Positions 26,689 to 36,310 of a stretch of DNA of 62,681 nucleotides are shown one piece after another. This DNA comes from Mycolicibacterium bacteremicum (lineage in GTDB: Bacteria > Actinomycetota > Actinomycetes > Mycobacteriales > Mycobacteriaceae): NCBI RefSeq assembly GCF_002086115.1, contig NZ_MVHJ01000031.1:1-62681 (forward strand), given 5' to 3'. The notes under the pieces were generated by a model. The model was not told the origin of the DNA. It made no database searches and saw only the letters and a program-made list of their open reading frames with translations. A program made the translations under genes and the position numbers. Each line of letters opens with the position of its first letter. Within the stretch, counting starts at the first letter, position 1.

Positions 26689-28032
26689 TCACCAGTCGTC
26701 ATCTTCTTCTTCGTCTTCACCCAGGTCGTGGGCGAGGGCGGATGGCGCCGCCAGACCCTGCCGGGTGGTGCCCCGCTTGGCGCCGTGCCCCATACCGCCC
26801 ATCGGTCCGCCACCGGCGCCGGCATTCCCGACCGGCGCAAGACCCGCGCCCGCACCGCCCGCCGCCGCACCGACCGGCGCGGCCGTGGCGGCGGGGGTCT
26901 GGCCGAGCAGACCGTTCATCAGCGACGTGCCGGCCAACGTGCCACCCGCGCCGGGCAGCGATGCCGCGCGGACCAGTCCGGCCCCGGCGCTGGCACCGCT
27001 GCCGCCGGCCAGCGGATGGTTGGAGAAGGGATTGGCACCCACGAGGCCGAACTGCGCGCCGTGGTTCATCCCGCCGCTCAGCTGACCGAACATCGAACTG
27101 ACCTGCTGCAGCGGCGCGACGAGTTGCTGCACCGGCTGAGTGACCGACTGCATCATCTGCTGCGGCGCCTGTGTGAGCATCGACCCGACCTGCGAGGCGA
27201 CCTGCATACCCATCTGTGCGCCCTGCTGCGCACTGCTCATCAACTGCTCGGGTTCACCCTGGGCCTGCTGCGCGGTGTTCTCCGCCTTGCGCGTCTGGCT
27301 CTGCGCCGCAACCGCGGCCTGGTTGCCCATCGCCGCGGCCCGGCCGCCCAGCAACTTGGCCGACTCCATCGTGGCCTGGGCGCCCACGTGCGCGAAGGCC
27401 ATCTCCCGCATCGCCGATCCCGGCAGGGAGGCCGCGAGCCGGCCGGTCGCCATCCCGAGGGCGGCCTCGCCGACGCCGGGCATCACGATCGGCTTGAGCG
27501 GCGGAATCGGTTCGAACACGGTGTTCGCCGCCGTCTCGGCCTGGTAGCCGTGCATCGCGCCGGCCGCCTGCGTCCACATCCGCACGAAGTAGTCGAACTC
27601 GTTGACCGCGATCGGCACCGCGTTGACACCCAGGAAGTTCGTCGCCTCCAGCACCGCATGCGTGACGTGGTTGGCCTCGATCTCGACCAGCGGCGGGGTC
27701 ACGGCCATCGCCAGCAGATAGGAGTTCGCCTGGGCGATCGCCTGCATGGCCCGCTTCTGCGCCTGCACAGCGCTGGTCCGCAGCCACACCACCATGGGCA
27801 TGGTCGCCTGGACGGCCCGCTCGCTGGCCCCACCCTGCCAGGACCCCGCCAGCGAGGCCAGGCTGGCGGAAAGCTCCTCAGCCTGGGTCTCCAGTGCGAT
27901 GGCGAGTGCCTCCCAGGCCGCGGCGGCCTGGTACATCGGCACCGCACCGGCGCCCGCCATCAACCGGCCGGTGTTCACCTCCGGTGGCAGCGCGCCGTAC
28001 AGCATCGGCACAATTGCGGGCAGTGTGGTCAT
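26689..28032 (-). CDS. PPE68-like PPE protein of ESX-1
   Basis: This 447-residue PPE protein has the PPE motif at residues 16-18 (GALPPEVN), the WxG turn WQG (Trp65) and a helical domain to about residue 180. The tail beyond is Gln/Gly/Ala/Met-rich, and the protein ends in a very acidic run (EDEEEDDDW). In ESX-1 this protein (PPE68 in M. tuberculosis) pairs with PE35 and is carried by EspG1. It starts at ATG 28032, 48 bases after PE35. The acidic C-terminus is notable and may act in export or chaperone binding. Confidence 0.94.
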   Translation of the reverse strand: MTTLPAIVPMLYGALPPEVNTGRLMAGAGAVPMYQAAAAWEALAIALETQAEELSASLASLAGSWQGGASERAVQATMPMVVWLRTSAVQAQKRAMQAIAQANSYLLAMAVTPPLVEIEANHVTHAVLEATNFLGVNAVPIAVNEFDYFVRMWTQAAGAMHGYQAETAANTVFEPIPPLKPIVMPGVGEAALGMATGRLAASLPGSAMREMAFAHVGAQATMESAKLLGGRAAAMGNQAAVAAQSQTRKAENTAQQAQGEPEQLMSSAQQGAQMGMQVASQVGSMLTQAPQQMMQSVTQPVQQLVAPLQQVSSMFGQLSGGMNHGAQFGLVGANPFSNHPLAGGSGASAGAGLVRAASLPGAGGTLAGTSLMNGLLGQTPAATAAPVGAAAGGAGAGLAPVGNAGAGGGPMGGMGHGAKRGTTRQGLAAPSALAHDLGEDEEEDDDW

Positions 28033-28080
28033 GGTTTGCTGGACTCAGTCTCGACAGCCGGCCGACGGCCGGATCCGGGC

Positions 28081-28377
28081 CTAGGAAAGGGTGGCGGCGG
28101 CTTCGCCGTCGACCGTCGTGTAGATGCCGGTGGCCTCCAGGTAGGCGGCTCCGGCGCGCGCCAGTTCCTGCTGCGCGTAGGCGTTGAGGGCGGCCATCTG
28201 CGCTGCCTCACCGGCGAAGGCCAGCACGGCCTGCGCCGAAACTTCCTCGGCACCTGCCGGCAGCAGGGCCGCAGCCTCGGCAGTTGTTGCGGTGCCGGTG
28301 GCCAGACCACGCGACCCATTTGCGATCACCTGTCCGCCGATACCGAGAACGGCGGGATTGTGCGCCAACGGTTGCAT
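28081..28377 (-). CDS. PE35-like PE protein of ESX-1
   Basis: This is a 98-residue PE protein with two helices and the export signal YTTVD (Tyr86-Asp90). The start at ATG 28377 gives MQPLAHNPAVLG; an upstream in-frame start at 28419 adds 14 residues without family support. It forms a pair with the PPE68-like protein encoded next. A 169-base gap separates it from eccCb1, enough for an internal promoter that would drive the PE-PPE-esxBA group, as has been seen in M. tuberculosis. The proline-glutamate pair itself is not present at residues 8-9 (Asn-Pro instead). Confidence 0.9.
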   Translation of the reverse strand: MQPLAHNPAVLGIGGQVIANGSRGLATGTATTAEAAALLPAGAEEVSAQAVLAFAGEAAQMAALNAYAQQELARAGAAYLEATGIYTTVDGEAAATLS

Positions 28378-28546
28378 TTGCAGTTCCTCCTCACATCGTC
28401 CGAAAAGCCTGGATGCCAAAGCTGAGAAGGGAGACAGAAAACTTGCTCCGTCGCATAAGAATCGTTCCCCCGACCCATTTGCTATCTAGCCGACATCGAT
28501 TTTGCTGGTCGGCTACGAATCCATATTAACCGTGGTTTGGGGGTGC

Positions 28547-30307
28547 TCAGAACACTTCTTCTGCGGGGGGATCGATATAGGCCGCCTGGACGACCTCCTT
28601 CCCATCCGGGGACACCAGAAGCGCCTGGCCAGGCGGCCGGCGCTTGAGTTTGAACTCGCTAGTCGGGAACTCCGTCTTCTCCCCGGAGAGGAACAGAGTA
28701 GGAGATCCGGCGCCGTAGGCCGCCCCGACGAACTTGTCCATGGTGGCGCGGTGCGCCTGGCTCATCTGGCACGTGACGACGATGTGCAGCCCGATATCCG
28801 CCGACGCCGGCAGCAGCGGGGCCAACGGGGCCATCGGCGGGATCATCCCGCCGGCCGCCACGATCATGTGCCAGTCGTCGACCAGCAGCACCACGTCGGG
28901 GCCCGTCCACCACGACCGGGAGCGCAACTGGGCGGTGGTCAGGTCCGGCGGCGGCAACCGCTTCTTCAGGTTGACGGCCAGGGCCTTGATCGACTCCTCC
29001 AGCGAGGTGCTGTTGCGGTTGACCGCACCGGCGTCCAGCAGATGACTCTGCGGGACCGCGTCGAGCAGACCGGACCGGTAGTCGGCCAGCATGAAGCGGA
29101 CCTGCTGCGGGCTGTTGCGGGCACAGATCGCCTGCGCCACCGCGTGGGCGATCGTCGTCTTGCCGGACTTCGGTGCCCCGAAGATCAACAGGTGCGGGGT
29201 GACCTGCATGTTGTTGTAGGCCACCGACAGATCGGATTCGCGGATCCCCACCGGGATCGTCCACCGGGTGCGGTAATCGGAATCCGGCCCGGGTGGTGCC
29301 GGATCGAGCTCGCGCAGATGGATACGTTCGGGTAGCACCCGCACCCGCGGCGCCTCGTCGGTGTGCAGCGAGGCGATGTGATCCACCGCGGCGGTGATCG
29401 CCGGCACGATGTCGGCGGCGCTGTGCACGCCATCCAACCGCGGGACGCCGATCATCAGATGGTGCTTCTCCCCGGAGATGGCCCGTCCCGGCCGATTGGT
29501 GGGGATGTCGCGGGTCATCCGGTCGACCTGTGTCTCGTTGACGTCACCGAGCCGGAACTCGACCTTGGTGCCCAGGTAGTCGCGCACACGTGACTTCAGT
29601 TCGGTCCAGCGCGGTGTCGAGATGATGGTGTGCACGCCGAAAGCCAGGCCCTGGCCGGCCAGGTCCTGCACCACCGGCTCCAGGTCCGGGAACTCGGCCA
29701 CGAACGCCGGCCACCCGTCGATCACCAGGAACACGTCCCCGAACGGGTCCGCCGACGCCGGGTGGTTCGGATCCTCGCGCATCTGGCGATACGTCGCGAT
29801 CGAGCCCACCCGGTACTGCTTGAACATCGCCTCCCGTTGCCGCAGAACGGCCTTCATCTCGGCGACGGCGCGGTTGACGCGGTCCGGCTCCGACCGGGTC
29901 GCCACCCCGCCGACGTGCGGCAGATCCTCCAGGTACATCAGGCCGCCACCGCCGAGGTCGATGCAGTAGAACTGCACCTGTCGCGGCGTGTGGGTGGCCG
30001 CGGCCGACAGCACGAGTGTCTGCAGGAACGTCGACTTGCCGGTCTGCGGGGCCCCACCGATCGCGATGTTGCCCGCCGCCGCCGAGACGTCGATGCCCCA
30101 GACCTCCTGGCGGTGCCGGCGCGGCTCATCCATGATGCCGAGCCCGAACCGCAGCGGTTGGCGCTGATCGCGCTCGACGAGTTCGTTGACCGGGGTCGGG
30201 TCGGTCAGCGGTGGCAGCCACATCCGGTAGGCGCGGATCTCGCCGGTGGTCAACTGATTCAGCACCACCTCGCGCAGGACGCGCGGCTCGGATTCGGTCG
30301 ATGTCAC
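28547..30307 (-). CDS. eccCb1: ESX-1 ATPase EccCb1
   Basis: This 586-residue soluble half of the split EccC motor has two FtsK/SpoIIIE-type ATPase domains, with P-loops GGAPQTGKST (about 82-91) and FGAPKSGKTT (about 375-384). The last domain binds the EsxB tail signal. It supplies the second and third ATPase units of the ESX-1 motor together with EccCa1, whose stop it overlaps by four bases. The C-terminus ends EEVF, close to other EccCb1 proteins. The split into Ca and Cb is typical for ESX-1. Confidence 0.96.
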   Translation of the reverse strand: MTSTESEPRVLREVVLNQLTTGEIRAYRMWLPPLTDPTPVNELVERDQRQPLRFGLGIMDEPRRHRQEVWGIDVSAAAGNIAIGGAPQTGKSTFLQTLVLSAAATHTPRQVQFYCIDLGGGGLMYLEDLPHVGGVATRSEPDRVNRAVAEMKAVLRQREAMFKQYRVGSIATYRQMREDPNHPASADPFGDVFLVIDGWPAFVAEFPDLEPVVQDLAGQGLAFGVHTIISTPRWTELKSRVRDYLGTKVEFRLGDVNETQVDRMTRDIPTNRPGRAISGEKHHLMIGVPRLDGVHSAADIVPAITAAVDHIASLHTDEAPRVRVLPERIHLRELDPAPPGPDSDYRTRWTIPVGIRESDLSVAYNNMQVTPHLLIFGAPKSGKTTIAHAVAQAICARNSPQQVRFMLADYRSGLLDAVPQSHLLDAGAVNRNSTSLEESIKALAVNLKKRLPPPDLTTAQLRSRSWWTGPDVVLLVDDWHMIVAAGGMIPPMAPLAPLLPASADIGLHIVVTCQMSQAHRATMDKFVGAAYGAGSPTLFLSGEKTEFPTSEFKLKRRPPGQALLVSPDGKEVVQAAYIDPPAEEVF

Positions 30308-32538
30308 TGTGTCACCCCCGAGGCGTCCATCATCGGTGCGGCCGTGAACGGTTGGATGCGTAGCTGACTGGGCACCTGGATCCGCGGGGCCGAGTCGCCG
30401 CCCACGCTGACCGCAGACGCCGGGACGTAGTTGGTGCCGGTGTACACACTGCGGAACTTGACCGGATCCTCCATACCGACGCGCAGGAACCCGACGCCGC
30501 TCTCCTTGTTCGTGATGTATTGCGCCTCCGGCGTCCCGATCACCGCCTTGGATTCGGCGGAACTGGTGGTGCGCAACGCGATCCGATAGGTGAGGTTGGG
30601 CTCCAGCTTGTCGATACGCACACCACCGGTGTTGAGCGACTGGGTGGCCAACAACAGATGCACCCGCAGCGACCGGCCGACGCGGCAGATCCGGTCGAAC
30701 AGCGCGATGAAGTCGGGATGGTTCTGCAACAGCTCGGCGAACTCGTCGACGACGACGAACAACGTCGGCAATGGCGGCAGGTCGGCGCCGCGTTCGCGGT
30801 GCTTCTCGTACTCCGCGACACCGGAGAGGGCGCCCGCCGCGCCGACCTGGATACCGGCCTGGCGCAGGATGGATTGCCTGCGGTCGAGTTCACCGGAGAG
30901 CACCTCGCCCATGCGGCTGACCAGCTCGGCCTCCTCCTCCATGTTCGTGACCACCGCCGCGGTGTGCGGCAGCTTCTCCATGCCGAGGAAGGTCGAACCG
31001 CCCTTGAAGTCGGTGAGCAGCAGGTTGACCTGGTCGGGATGGTGCGTGGCGGCCAGTGAAAGAATCAGCGTACGAAGGAATTCCGACTTACCGGAACCGG
31101 TCGTACCGATCAGCATGCCGTGCGGGCCGGCGCCGAATTCGGCGCCCTCCTTGATGTCGAGATACATGATGTCGCCGGTCTTGAGCTCGTGCCCGAACGG
31201 GATCTTCAACCGGTCGCGGTCGGTGTCGGTGAACATCCGCCAGCGCGAAGGGGTCACCTCCTCGACCGACTGCGCGCCGACCAGCTGGTGCCATTCGGTG
31301 GCGACCTTCTTGTGCACCCGGGTGCTCTTGTCGATGATCGTGCCCGTGATCGACCAGCCGGCCAGCTTGCGCGCCACCCGGCCGGCCTGCGTCGGGGTCA
31401 TCTGGTCGGCGGTGTTGGCGACCAGCCGGAAGGTCTGGTTGGGCAGCCGATCATCGGCGCTGCCATCCGGATCGAGGCGGATGCGATAGGCCGACCCGCG
31501 GTGATTGCCCAGCGTGATGACGGTGACCCCGGCCCGGCCGTCCACCGGGAAGCCGGCCTTGCCGCCGGTCAGATCGATGACCACGACGTAGGGTCCGCTG
31601 GGCGCGGCGTCGGCGGTGTGCGGGCCGCGCGCCGTCAGGTCGGACAACCCGTCCGGCCGGGTGAACACCAGCCGGGTCGCGCCGGCCGCGTCGGTATCGG
31701 TCTGATGCTGCACGTGCGGCAGCCATTTCAGCCACGCCCAGTCCGGGTCCTCCGGATTGTCGGTCAGCACCCGGATCTGCATGAGGTCGGGCGGATGGAA
31801 GACCGCCAGGTGACAGATCATCGCGCGCAACAGTGCGCCCGCCCGCGCGGTGTCGCCACCGACGGCGATGGTGGGGAATGTCCGCAGCTGCACCAGCTTC
31901 GGGCAGTCGTGGATCAGACCGTGGGTGCGCAGGAACTTGATCAGCCACATGTGGCTGACCGGCTCCAGGTGTGGTTGCGGGGCTCCCGACGGTCCGGACA
32001 GTTCGCCGCCCACCGACGGTTTGAGCAGCCGGTCCACCGCAGGTTCGGAGCCGACCCCGATCCGGGTGGCCGCGTAGAAGTCGGCGTTGGACTGTCGCGA
32101 CCACTGCCGGTTGGTGCCGATGATGGACAGCAGATCCTCGGGATGCGGTGCGTGATAGCTGAAGAACGTCACCTGCGCGGCGGCCGATGTCGTCACCCGC
32201 GTCCGCAGACCGGCCAGATACCGCAGGTACTCCTTGCGGTCGGCGTTGATCTCGGGCACCCGCTTGCCACCCGGCCCGCCACCGGCCATGAACCCGACCG
32301 TGGCCATGATCATCATCAGCGGCATCATCAGCATGTACGGCGACAGCTGCCGGATACCGGTGAAGATCATGATCGCGATCATGCCGAGCATTCCGCCGCC
32401 CATCACCCAGGGCAGCGCCTTCTGGATGCCCGACGGCGGGATGTCGATACCGAGGTCATCCGGTGGGGTGATGGTGATTTCGCCGGGCGTCAGCCGCGGG
32501 CCGCGCTTGATGATCGGCGTGAACTTCTTGGTGGTCAT
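30304..32538 (-). CDS. eccCa1: ESX-1 membrane ATPase EccCa1
   Basis: This is a 744-residue FtsK-like protein. Two membrane helices lie near residues 40-85 (LPWVMGGGMLGMIAIMIFTG, then MLMMPLMMIMATVGFMAGG), followed by a stalk/DUF domain and one ATPase domain with P-loop GTTGSGKS (about 474-481) and Walker B LFVVVDEFAELL. It anchors the motor to EccB/D/E and provides ATPase 1, whose activity is essential for secretion. It overlaps eccB1 and eccCb1 by four bases each. Confidence 0.96.
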   Translation of the reverse strand: MTTKKFTPIIKRGPRLTPGEITITPPDDLGIDIPPSGIQKALPWVMGGGMLGMIAIMIFTGIRQLSPYMLMMPLMMIMATVGFMAGGGPGGKRVPEINADRKEYLRYLAGLRTRVTTSAAAQVTFFSYHAPHPEDLLSIIGTNRQWSRQSNADFYAATRIGVGSEPAVDRLLKPSVGGELSGPSGAPQPHLEPVSHMWLIKFLRTHGLIHDCPKLVQLRTFPTIAVGGDTARAGALLRAMICHLAVFHPPDLMQIRVLTDNPEDPDWAWLKWLPHVQHQTDTDAAGATRLVFTRPDGLSDLTARGPHTADAAPSGPYVVVIDLTGGKAGFPVDGRAGVTVITLGNHRGSAYRIRLDPDGSADDRLPNQTFRLVANTADQMTPTQAGRVARKLAGWSITGTIIDKSTRVHKKVATEWHQLVGAQSVEEVTPSRWRMFTDTDRDRLKIPFGHELKTGDIMYLDIKEGAEFGAGPHGMLIGTTGSGKSEFLRTLILSLAATHHPDQVNLLLTDFKGGSTFLGMEKLPHTAAVVTNMEEEAELVSRMGEVLSGELDRRQSILRQAGIQVGAAGALSGVAEYEKHRERGADLPPLPTLFVVVDEFAELLQNHPDFIALFDRICRVGRSLRVHLLLATQSLNTGGVRIDKLEPNLTYRIALRTTSSAESKAVIGTPEAQYITNKESGVGFLRVGMEDPVKFRSVYTGTNYVPASAVSVGGDSAPRIQVPSQLRIQPFTAAPMMDASGVTQ

Positions 32539-34085
32539 CCACCTGCTCCTTCCGGAGGCAGCGGGGATCCGGGGGCCTGGGCCGGCAGGTTGCTGCCGGG
32601 TGCGGGTGCCGGCGCCCCGGGCACCGGCGAGACGGCGCCCACCGGAGCGGCCAGTTCATCGGTGATCTTGCGCGGGTTGGGGCTCGGCGGCAGGGTGTCG
32701 TGCTCCAGCAGCGCGGCCTGCTTGGACAGCACCGGGCCGTCGATCAGCCAGCTGACCACCTGCCACGGCGCCGTCAGCGGCCCGCTGAGGCCCAGCGCCG
32801 CCGCGGTGTCCTCGTTCGGCAGCCCGTAGCGCACCCCCTGCGGATCGATGTAGTAGAGGCTCTCGCCGTAGCGCGGGTCCGGGGACTGCAACCGGACATA
32901 CTGTCCGCCGTCGATGAACACCGTTGCGTTCCCGGAGATCTGGTCGATTCCGCCGTTCATCCGGGCCGGCGGGACGGGTAGGTGCCTGCCGCTGATCACC
33001 GTCTGCCGCGGTCCCTGGTCACCCGGGTCGCGTTGCCACGCCCAGCACAGCGTCGGGGCGTCCTGGCGCAACCGGATGTCCATCGGCTCGTCGGGCAACG
33101 GGGAGATGAACACCTGCTCGGCGATGCTGGCCACATCGCTGGCCTCCACCGAGGGCGGGGTGATCAGACCGAAGGAGTTGGTGGCGCGCAGCGCGGCCGA
33201 GGTGGTGCCGTTGACCTTGGCCACCCCGTCGGACAGCACCACATACCGTTGCTCGACATCGTTGTTCAGGGTCCGGAACACCGAGCCGATGACCAGATTC
33301 GGCGGCAGCCCCAACGTGTTGGGGGCACCGGCGGCCGGGACGGCAGGCAGCTTCCACGGGCCGACATTGGGCAGCGCGTTGAACAACGCCTCCGAAATCG
33401 GGGTGGCCCGTGCCGTCACCGGGATGCCGACGGCGGAGGTGACGGCGCGGTCGGCCAGGTCGATGGAGTGCCTGCCGTCGGCGGTCACCAGCCAGGTGAG
33501 GTCCTTGTAGCTGACCAGCACGCCCTGATTGGGTCGCAGCGGCCCGACGGAGGCGTCCAGCGCCAGCGGCATCACCAGCGCCGAGGTCTCGACCTGGGGC
33601 GCCACACTGTCGGGCTTGATCACGTTGTCGCACAACGACCATGTCGCCGAGGGCGCTCCCACCGGCGTCGCATAGGGCGCACCCGGGATGCCGATCGGTT
33701 GACCCTTCGGCAGTTGGTTGAGCTCCTCGGACTTGACCGCCGACGGCTCGGCCGGGTTGCCGAGGACCAGCCGTGCCGAGGTCAGGTTGTACACCGGGCG
33801 GATACCGTCCGACCCGGGCACCACCACGTACAGCTGATTGGTGCTGCGGTCCACCAGCAGGGTGTCCGAGCCGCGTTTGCCCAGAGGCTTGAAGTAGGCC
33901 AGCAGCGCGGCGCCGAGGCAGATGATGACGGCGATGACGACACCGCACATCACGGCCCGACTGTAGAACTGCAGCGGATCGTCGAACATCCGGGTGTCGC
34001 GACGCACGATGGCGTGCTCGACGCGGCGCAACAGGAAGCGCCAGCCGCTGACCTGGACCTTGGTGGTGAGCCGGAAACCTGCCAT
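32535..34085 (-). CDS. eccB1: ESX-1 membrane component EccB1
   Basis: This 516-residue protein has a short cytoplasmic N-terminus starting MAGFRLTTKVQVSGWRFL (the EccB signature) and one membrane helix around residues 48-67. Its large periplasmic domain is made of repeated beta units around a core. The C-terminal tail is Pro/Ala-rich and disordered. EccB is the periplasmic dimerising part of the ESX complex. ATG at 34085 lies two bases after the eccA1 stop, so translation is coupled. Confidence 0.96.
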   Translation of the reverse strand: MAGFRLTTKVQVSGWRFLLRRVEHAIVRRDTRMFDDPLQFYSRAVMCGVVIAVIICLGAALLAYFKPLGKRGSDTLLVDRSTNQLYVVVPGSDGIRPVYNLTSARLVLGNPAEPSAVKSEELNQLPKGQPIGIPGAPYATPVGAPSATWSLCDNVIKPDSVAPQVETSALVMPLALDASVGPLRPNQGVLVSYKDLTWLVTADGRHSIDLADRAVTSAVGIPVTARATPISEALFNALPNVGPWKLPAVPAAGAPNTLGLPPNLVIGSVFRTLNNDVEQRYVVLSDGVAKVNGTTSAALRATNSFGLITPPSVEASDVASIAEQVFISPLPDEPMDIRLRQDAPTLCWAWQRDPGDQGPRQTVISGRHLPVPPARMNGGIDQISGNATVFIDGGQYVRLQSPDPRYGESLYYIDPQGVRYGLPNEDTAAALGLSGPLTAPWQVVSWLIDGPVLSKQAALLEHDTLPPSPNPRKITDELAAPVGAVSPVPGAPAPAPGSNLPAQAPGSPLPPEGAGG

Positions 34086-34087
34086 GG

Positions 34088-35806
34088 CTATCCGATGTTC
34101 AGCCGGGCGTGCACGGCGTCGATCGCCGCGGTCATGTCCTCACCGCTGATCTCGCTGAGCTGGGCCACGTCCAGGCTCTCGAAGTCCAGTGAGCGGGCCA
34201 GTCGCATATCCCGGCTCTGCTCGCCCGCTTCCACCAATTGCCGGGCATAGCGGCCGTTCCCGGCGATGTCGAGGGCGGGTTTGCCGCCGAGCGTCCGGTC
34301 GTGCAGCAGCGTCGCGGCGTCCAGGACGCGTTTGGCGGCCTCCTCGCTGAGCTGTGAATCGTTGGCCGCGGCGATCACCTTGGCGATGTCGACGATCTCC
34401 TCCGGTGCATAGGAGTCGAACTCGATGCGGGTCGAGAAGCGGGACCGCAGACCGTCGTTGGTCTCCAGCAGCCGGTCGATATCGCTGCCGTAACCGGCGA
34501 TGATGACGACCAACCGGTCCCGGTCGTTCTCCATCCGGGCCAGCAGGGTGTCCAGCGCCTCGGTGCCGAACGGATCGGCCCGGCCGTCGCGTTCCTGCAC
34601 CAGCGTGTAGGCCTCGTCGATGAACAGCACGCCGCCGAGGGCGCGGTCGATGGTCCGCGAGGTCTTCACCGAGGACTGGCCCTCGTACTCGGCGACGAAA
34701 TCCTTGCGCGAGGTCTCCACCAGTTTGGGCTCACCGATCACGCCGAGGCCGGCCAGGATGTTGGCCACCACCCGGGCGATGGTCGTCTTGCCGGTACCCG
34801 GCGGGCCGGTGAAGATCATGTGCTTGGACTGCTGGGCGACCTTCATTCCGCGGGCGGCCCGGACCTTGGCCATCTGCGTTGCGGCGCGGTACTTCTCGAT
34901 CTGTTCCTTGACCCGACTCAGGCCGATCTGGCGCTCCAGCTCGGCCTGCGCGTCGGCGAGCAGCTTCTCCCGGCCGGAGGTGTCGGCGACGACGCTGGCC
35001 GGATCCCACGGATCGGTACGCTGGGCGATCTTCTCGGCCGTCGTGGTCACCAGCCGATACGCCGGATCCCGCAGCGCTGCGGTCACCTTCGGGGACGGGT
35101 GGGTGGCCTGCAACCATTCCAGCAGGGCCATCGCGGCGTCCTCGTTACCCTGGCTGCGGCGGGCCATCGCCAGGTACCACGCGATGGCAGGCGCGCACGC
35201 CTCTCCGGCCGGGGAGGCGTTGGATTCGGTGAGCCGTCGCTCCGCCTCGGTGAACAGGCCCAGATTGGTCACCGCGACGCCGTGCGCCACACCCGCTGCC
35301 GCACCGAGGAACTTGTCCGGCCAGCTGCCCGCGGAGCGGACCTCGTCTATCACGTCGGTCCAGCGTTCGGCGGCGCCGTAGATGACCGCCCGGATCCAGG
35401 ACACCAGGTACTCGCCACCCATCGCGGGTGCGTCGTCGAGGGCCTCCATGGCGTCGGCGTGGTTGCCCTCGGCGGCCTCGCGCACGGCGAAGGCCATGGT
35501 GATGGCCAACGGCGAGTTCACCGGGTAGGTGATGTCACCGAACATCCCACCGATGGGGATGCGCGCGCCCAGGCTGTTCATCGAGATCTCGGCGGCACCG
35601 GCGAGCTGTCCGAAGTTGTTGCGCGAGAACCACGCCCGGAACAGCGTCGCGCGGTCGGTGTCACCGCACCGGATGCGGCCCACCCAGGCGTCGCACGCGG
35701 TCTCGTCCGCGGTGGTGATCTCGGTGAACAGTTCCAGGGAGCGGGCCGGGGCGCTGGGGAGCATGCCGACCGCGGAACCGAACAGGGCGGCCAGGTGGTC
35801 AGTCAT
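34088..35806 (-). CDS. eccA1: ESX-1 cytosolic AAA+ ATPase EccA1
   Basis: This 572-residue protein has an N-terminal TPR-like domain (about 1-280) and a CbxX/CfqX-type AAA+ domain with Walker A GPPGTGKTTIAR (about 331-342) and Walker B LFIDEAYTL. The size is within one residue of M. tuberculosis EccA1. EccA helps release EspG from PPE substrates and supports secretion. I start at ATG 35806 (MTDHLAALFG); the frame extends to 35947 but that part overlaps espH. The overlap with espH is eight bases. Confidence 0.96.
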   Translation of the reverse strand: MTDHLAALFGSAVGMLPSAPARSLELFTEITTADETACDAWVGRIRCGDTDRATLFRAWFSRNNFGQLAGAAEISMNSLGARIPIGGMFGDITYPVNSPLAITMAFAVREAAEGNHADAMEALDDAPAMGGEYLVSWIRAVIYGAAERWTDVIDEVRSAGSWPDKFLGAAAGVAHGVAVTNLGLFTEAERRLTESNASPAGEACAPAIAWYLAMARRSQGNEDAAMALLEWLQATHPSPKVTAALRDPAYRLVTTTAEKIAQRTDPWDPASVVADTSGREKLLADAQAELERQIGLSRVKEQIEKYRAATQMAKVRAARGMKVAQQSKHMIFTGPPGTGKTTIARVVANILAGLGVIGEPKLVETSRKDFVAEYEGQSSVKTSRTIDRALGGVLFIDEAYTLVQERDGRADPFGTEALDTLLARMENDRDRLVVIIAGYGSDIDRLLETNDGLRSRFSTRIEFDSYAPEEIVDIAKVIAAANDSQLSEEAAKRVLDAATLLHDRTLGGKPALDIAGNGRYARQLVEAGEQSRDMRLARSLDFESLDVAQLSEISGEDMTAAIDAVHARLNIG

Positions 35807-36302
35807 CGAGGCCTCCGTACCGTGTCGAGAAGACGTGCGCCTGCGTGGCCCTGGCCTGCTCCGGGGACGGCAGTCCGACGCTGCGGGTGAGGAAATCACG
35901 CGTGTCGATGGTGTCGTGGCCGTGACTCTGCATACCTTCCAGTACATAGGAGTACTGGGCGGAGCGGGCCTGTTCGATGGCCAGATCGGCGATGACGACG
36001 ATCTCGGCGGCCAGCTCCGCCTCGGTCTCGGCCAGGGTGGTCGCCTCGGGGGACAACTCGATCTTGTGGATGCGGCCGTCCAGGAGTGCGGCGACGGTGA
36101 CGGTGCCCGGCGGGTTCGTCACGGTGAAGAGTGGCTCGGCGGCAACCTCTTCGGCGTCGCCGGGTGCCACTTCGAAGGCATCCAGATCCGACGGACCGTC
36201 CTGGCCGGGCACGGTGAAGAGGTCGTCGAAAGCGGCGAGGTCGCTACCGGTATCCACGGTGTCGACCTCGTCGTCGTCGTCAAAGGGCTGGGTGCCCACC
36301 AT
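35799..36302 (-). CDS. espH: EspH, ESX-1 accessory chaperone
   Basis: This 167-residue acidic protein lies between espG1 and eccA1 in the position of EspH (Rv3867). It has an Asp-rich N-terminus (DDDDEVDTVDTG), a conserved central part with TVTVAALLDGRIHKIELSP, and a C-terminal arm ending FSTRYGGL. EspH chaperones EspE and EspF in other mycobacteria, but neither is in this window. ATG at 36302 is preferred over the TTG one codon upstream. It starts nine bases after espG1. Confidence 0.9.
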   Translation of the reverse strand: MVGTQPFDDDDEVDTVDTGSDLAAFDDLFTVPGQDGPSDLDAFEVAPGDAEEVAAEPLFTVTNPPGTVTVAALLDGRIHKIELSPEATTLAETEAELAAEIVVIADLAIEQARSAQYSYVLEGMQSHGHDTIDTRDFLTRSVGLPSPEQARATQAHVFSTRYGGLDD

Positions 36303-36310
36303 CAAGGTGC

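Noticed and set aside
28081..28419. Longer PE35 start at 28419
   Set aside because: The extra 14 residues are polar and unlike any PE N-terminus; ATG 28377 gives the normal length.
26728..28425. 565-codon open frame on the plus strand
   Set aside because: It is antisense to the PPE68-like and PE35-like genes and has no recognisable domain.
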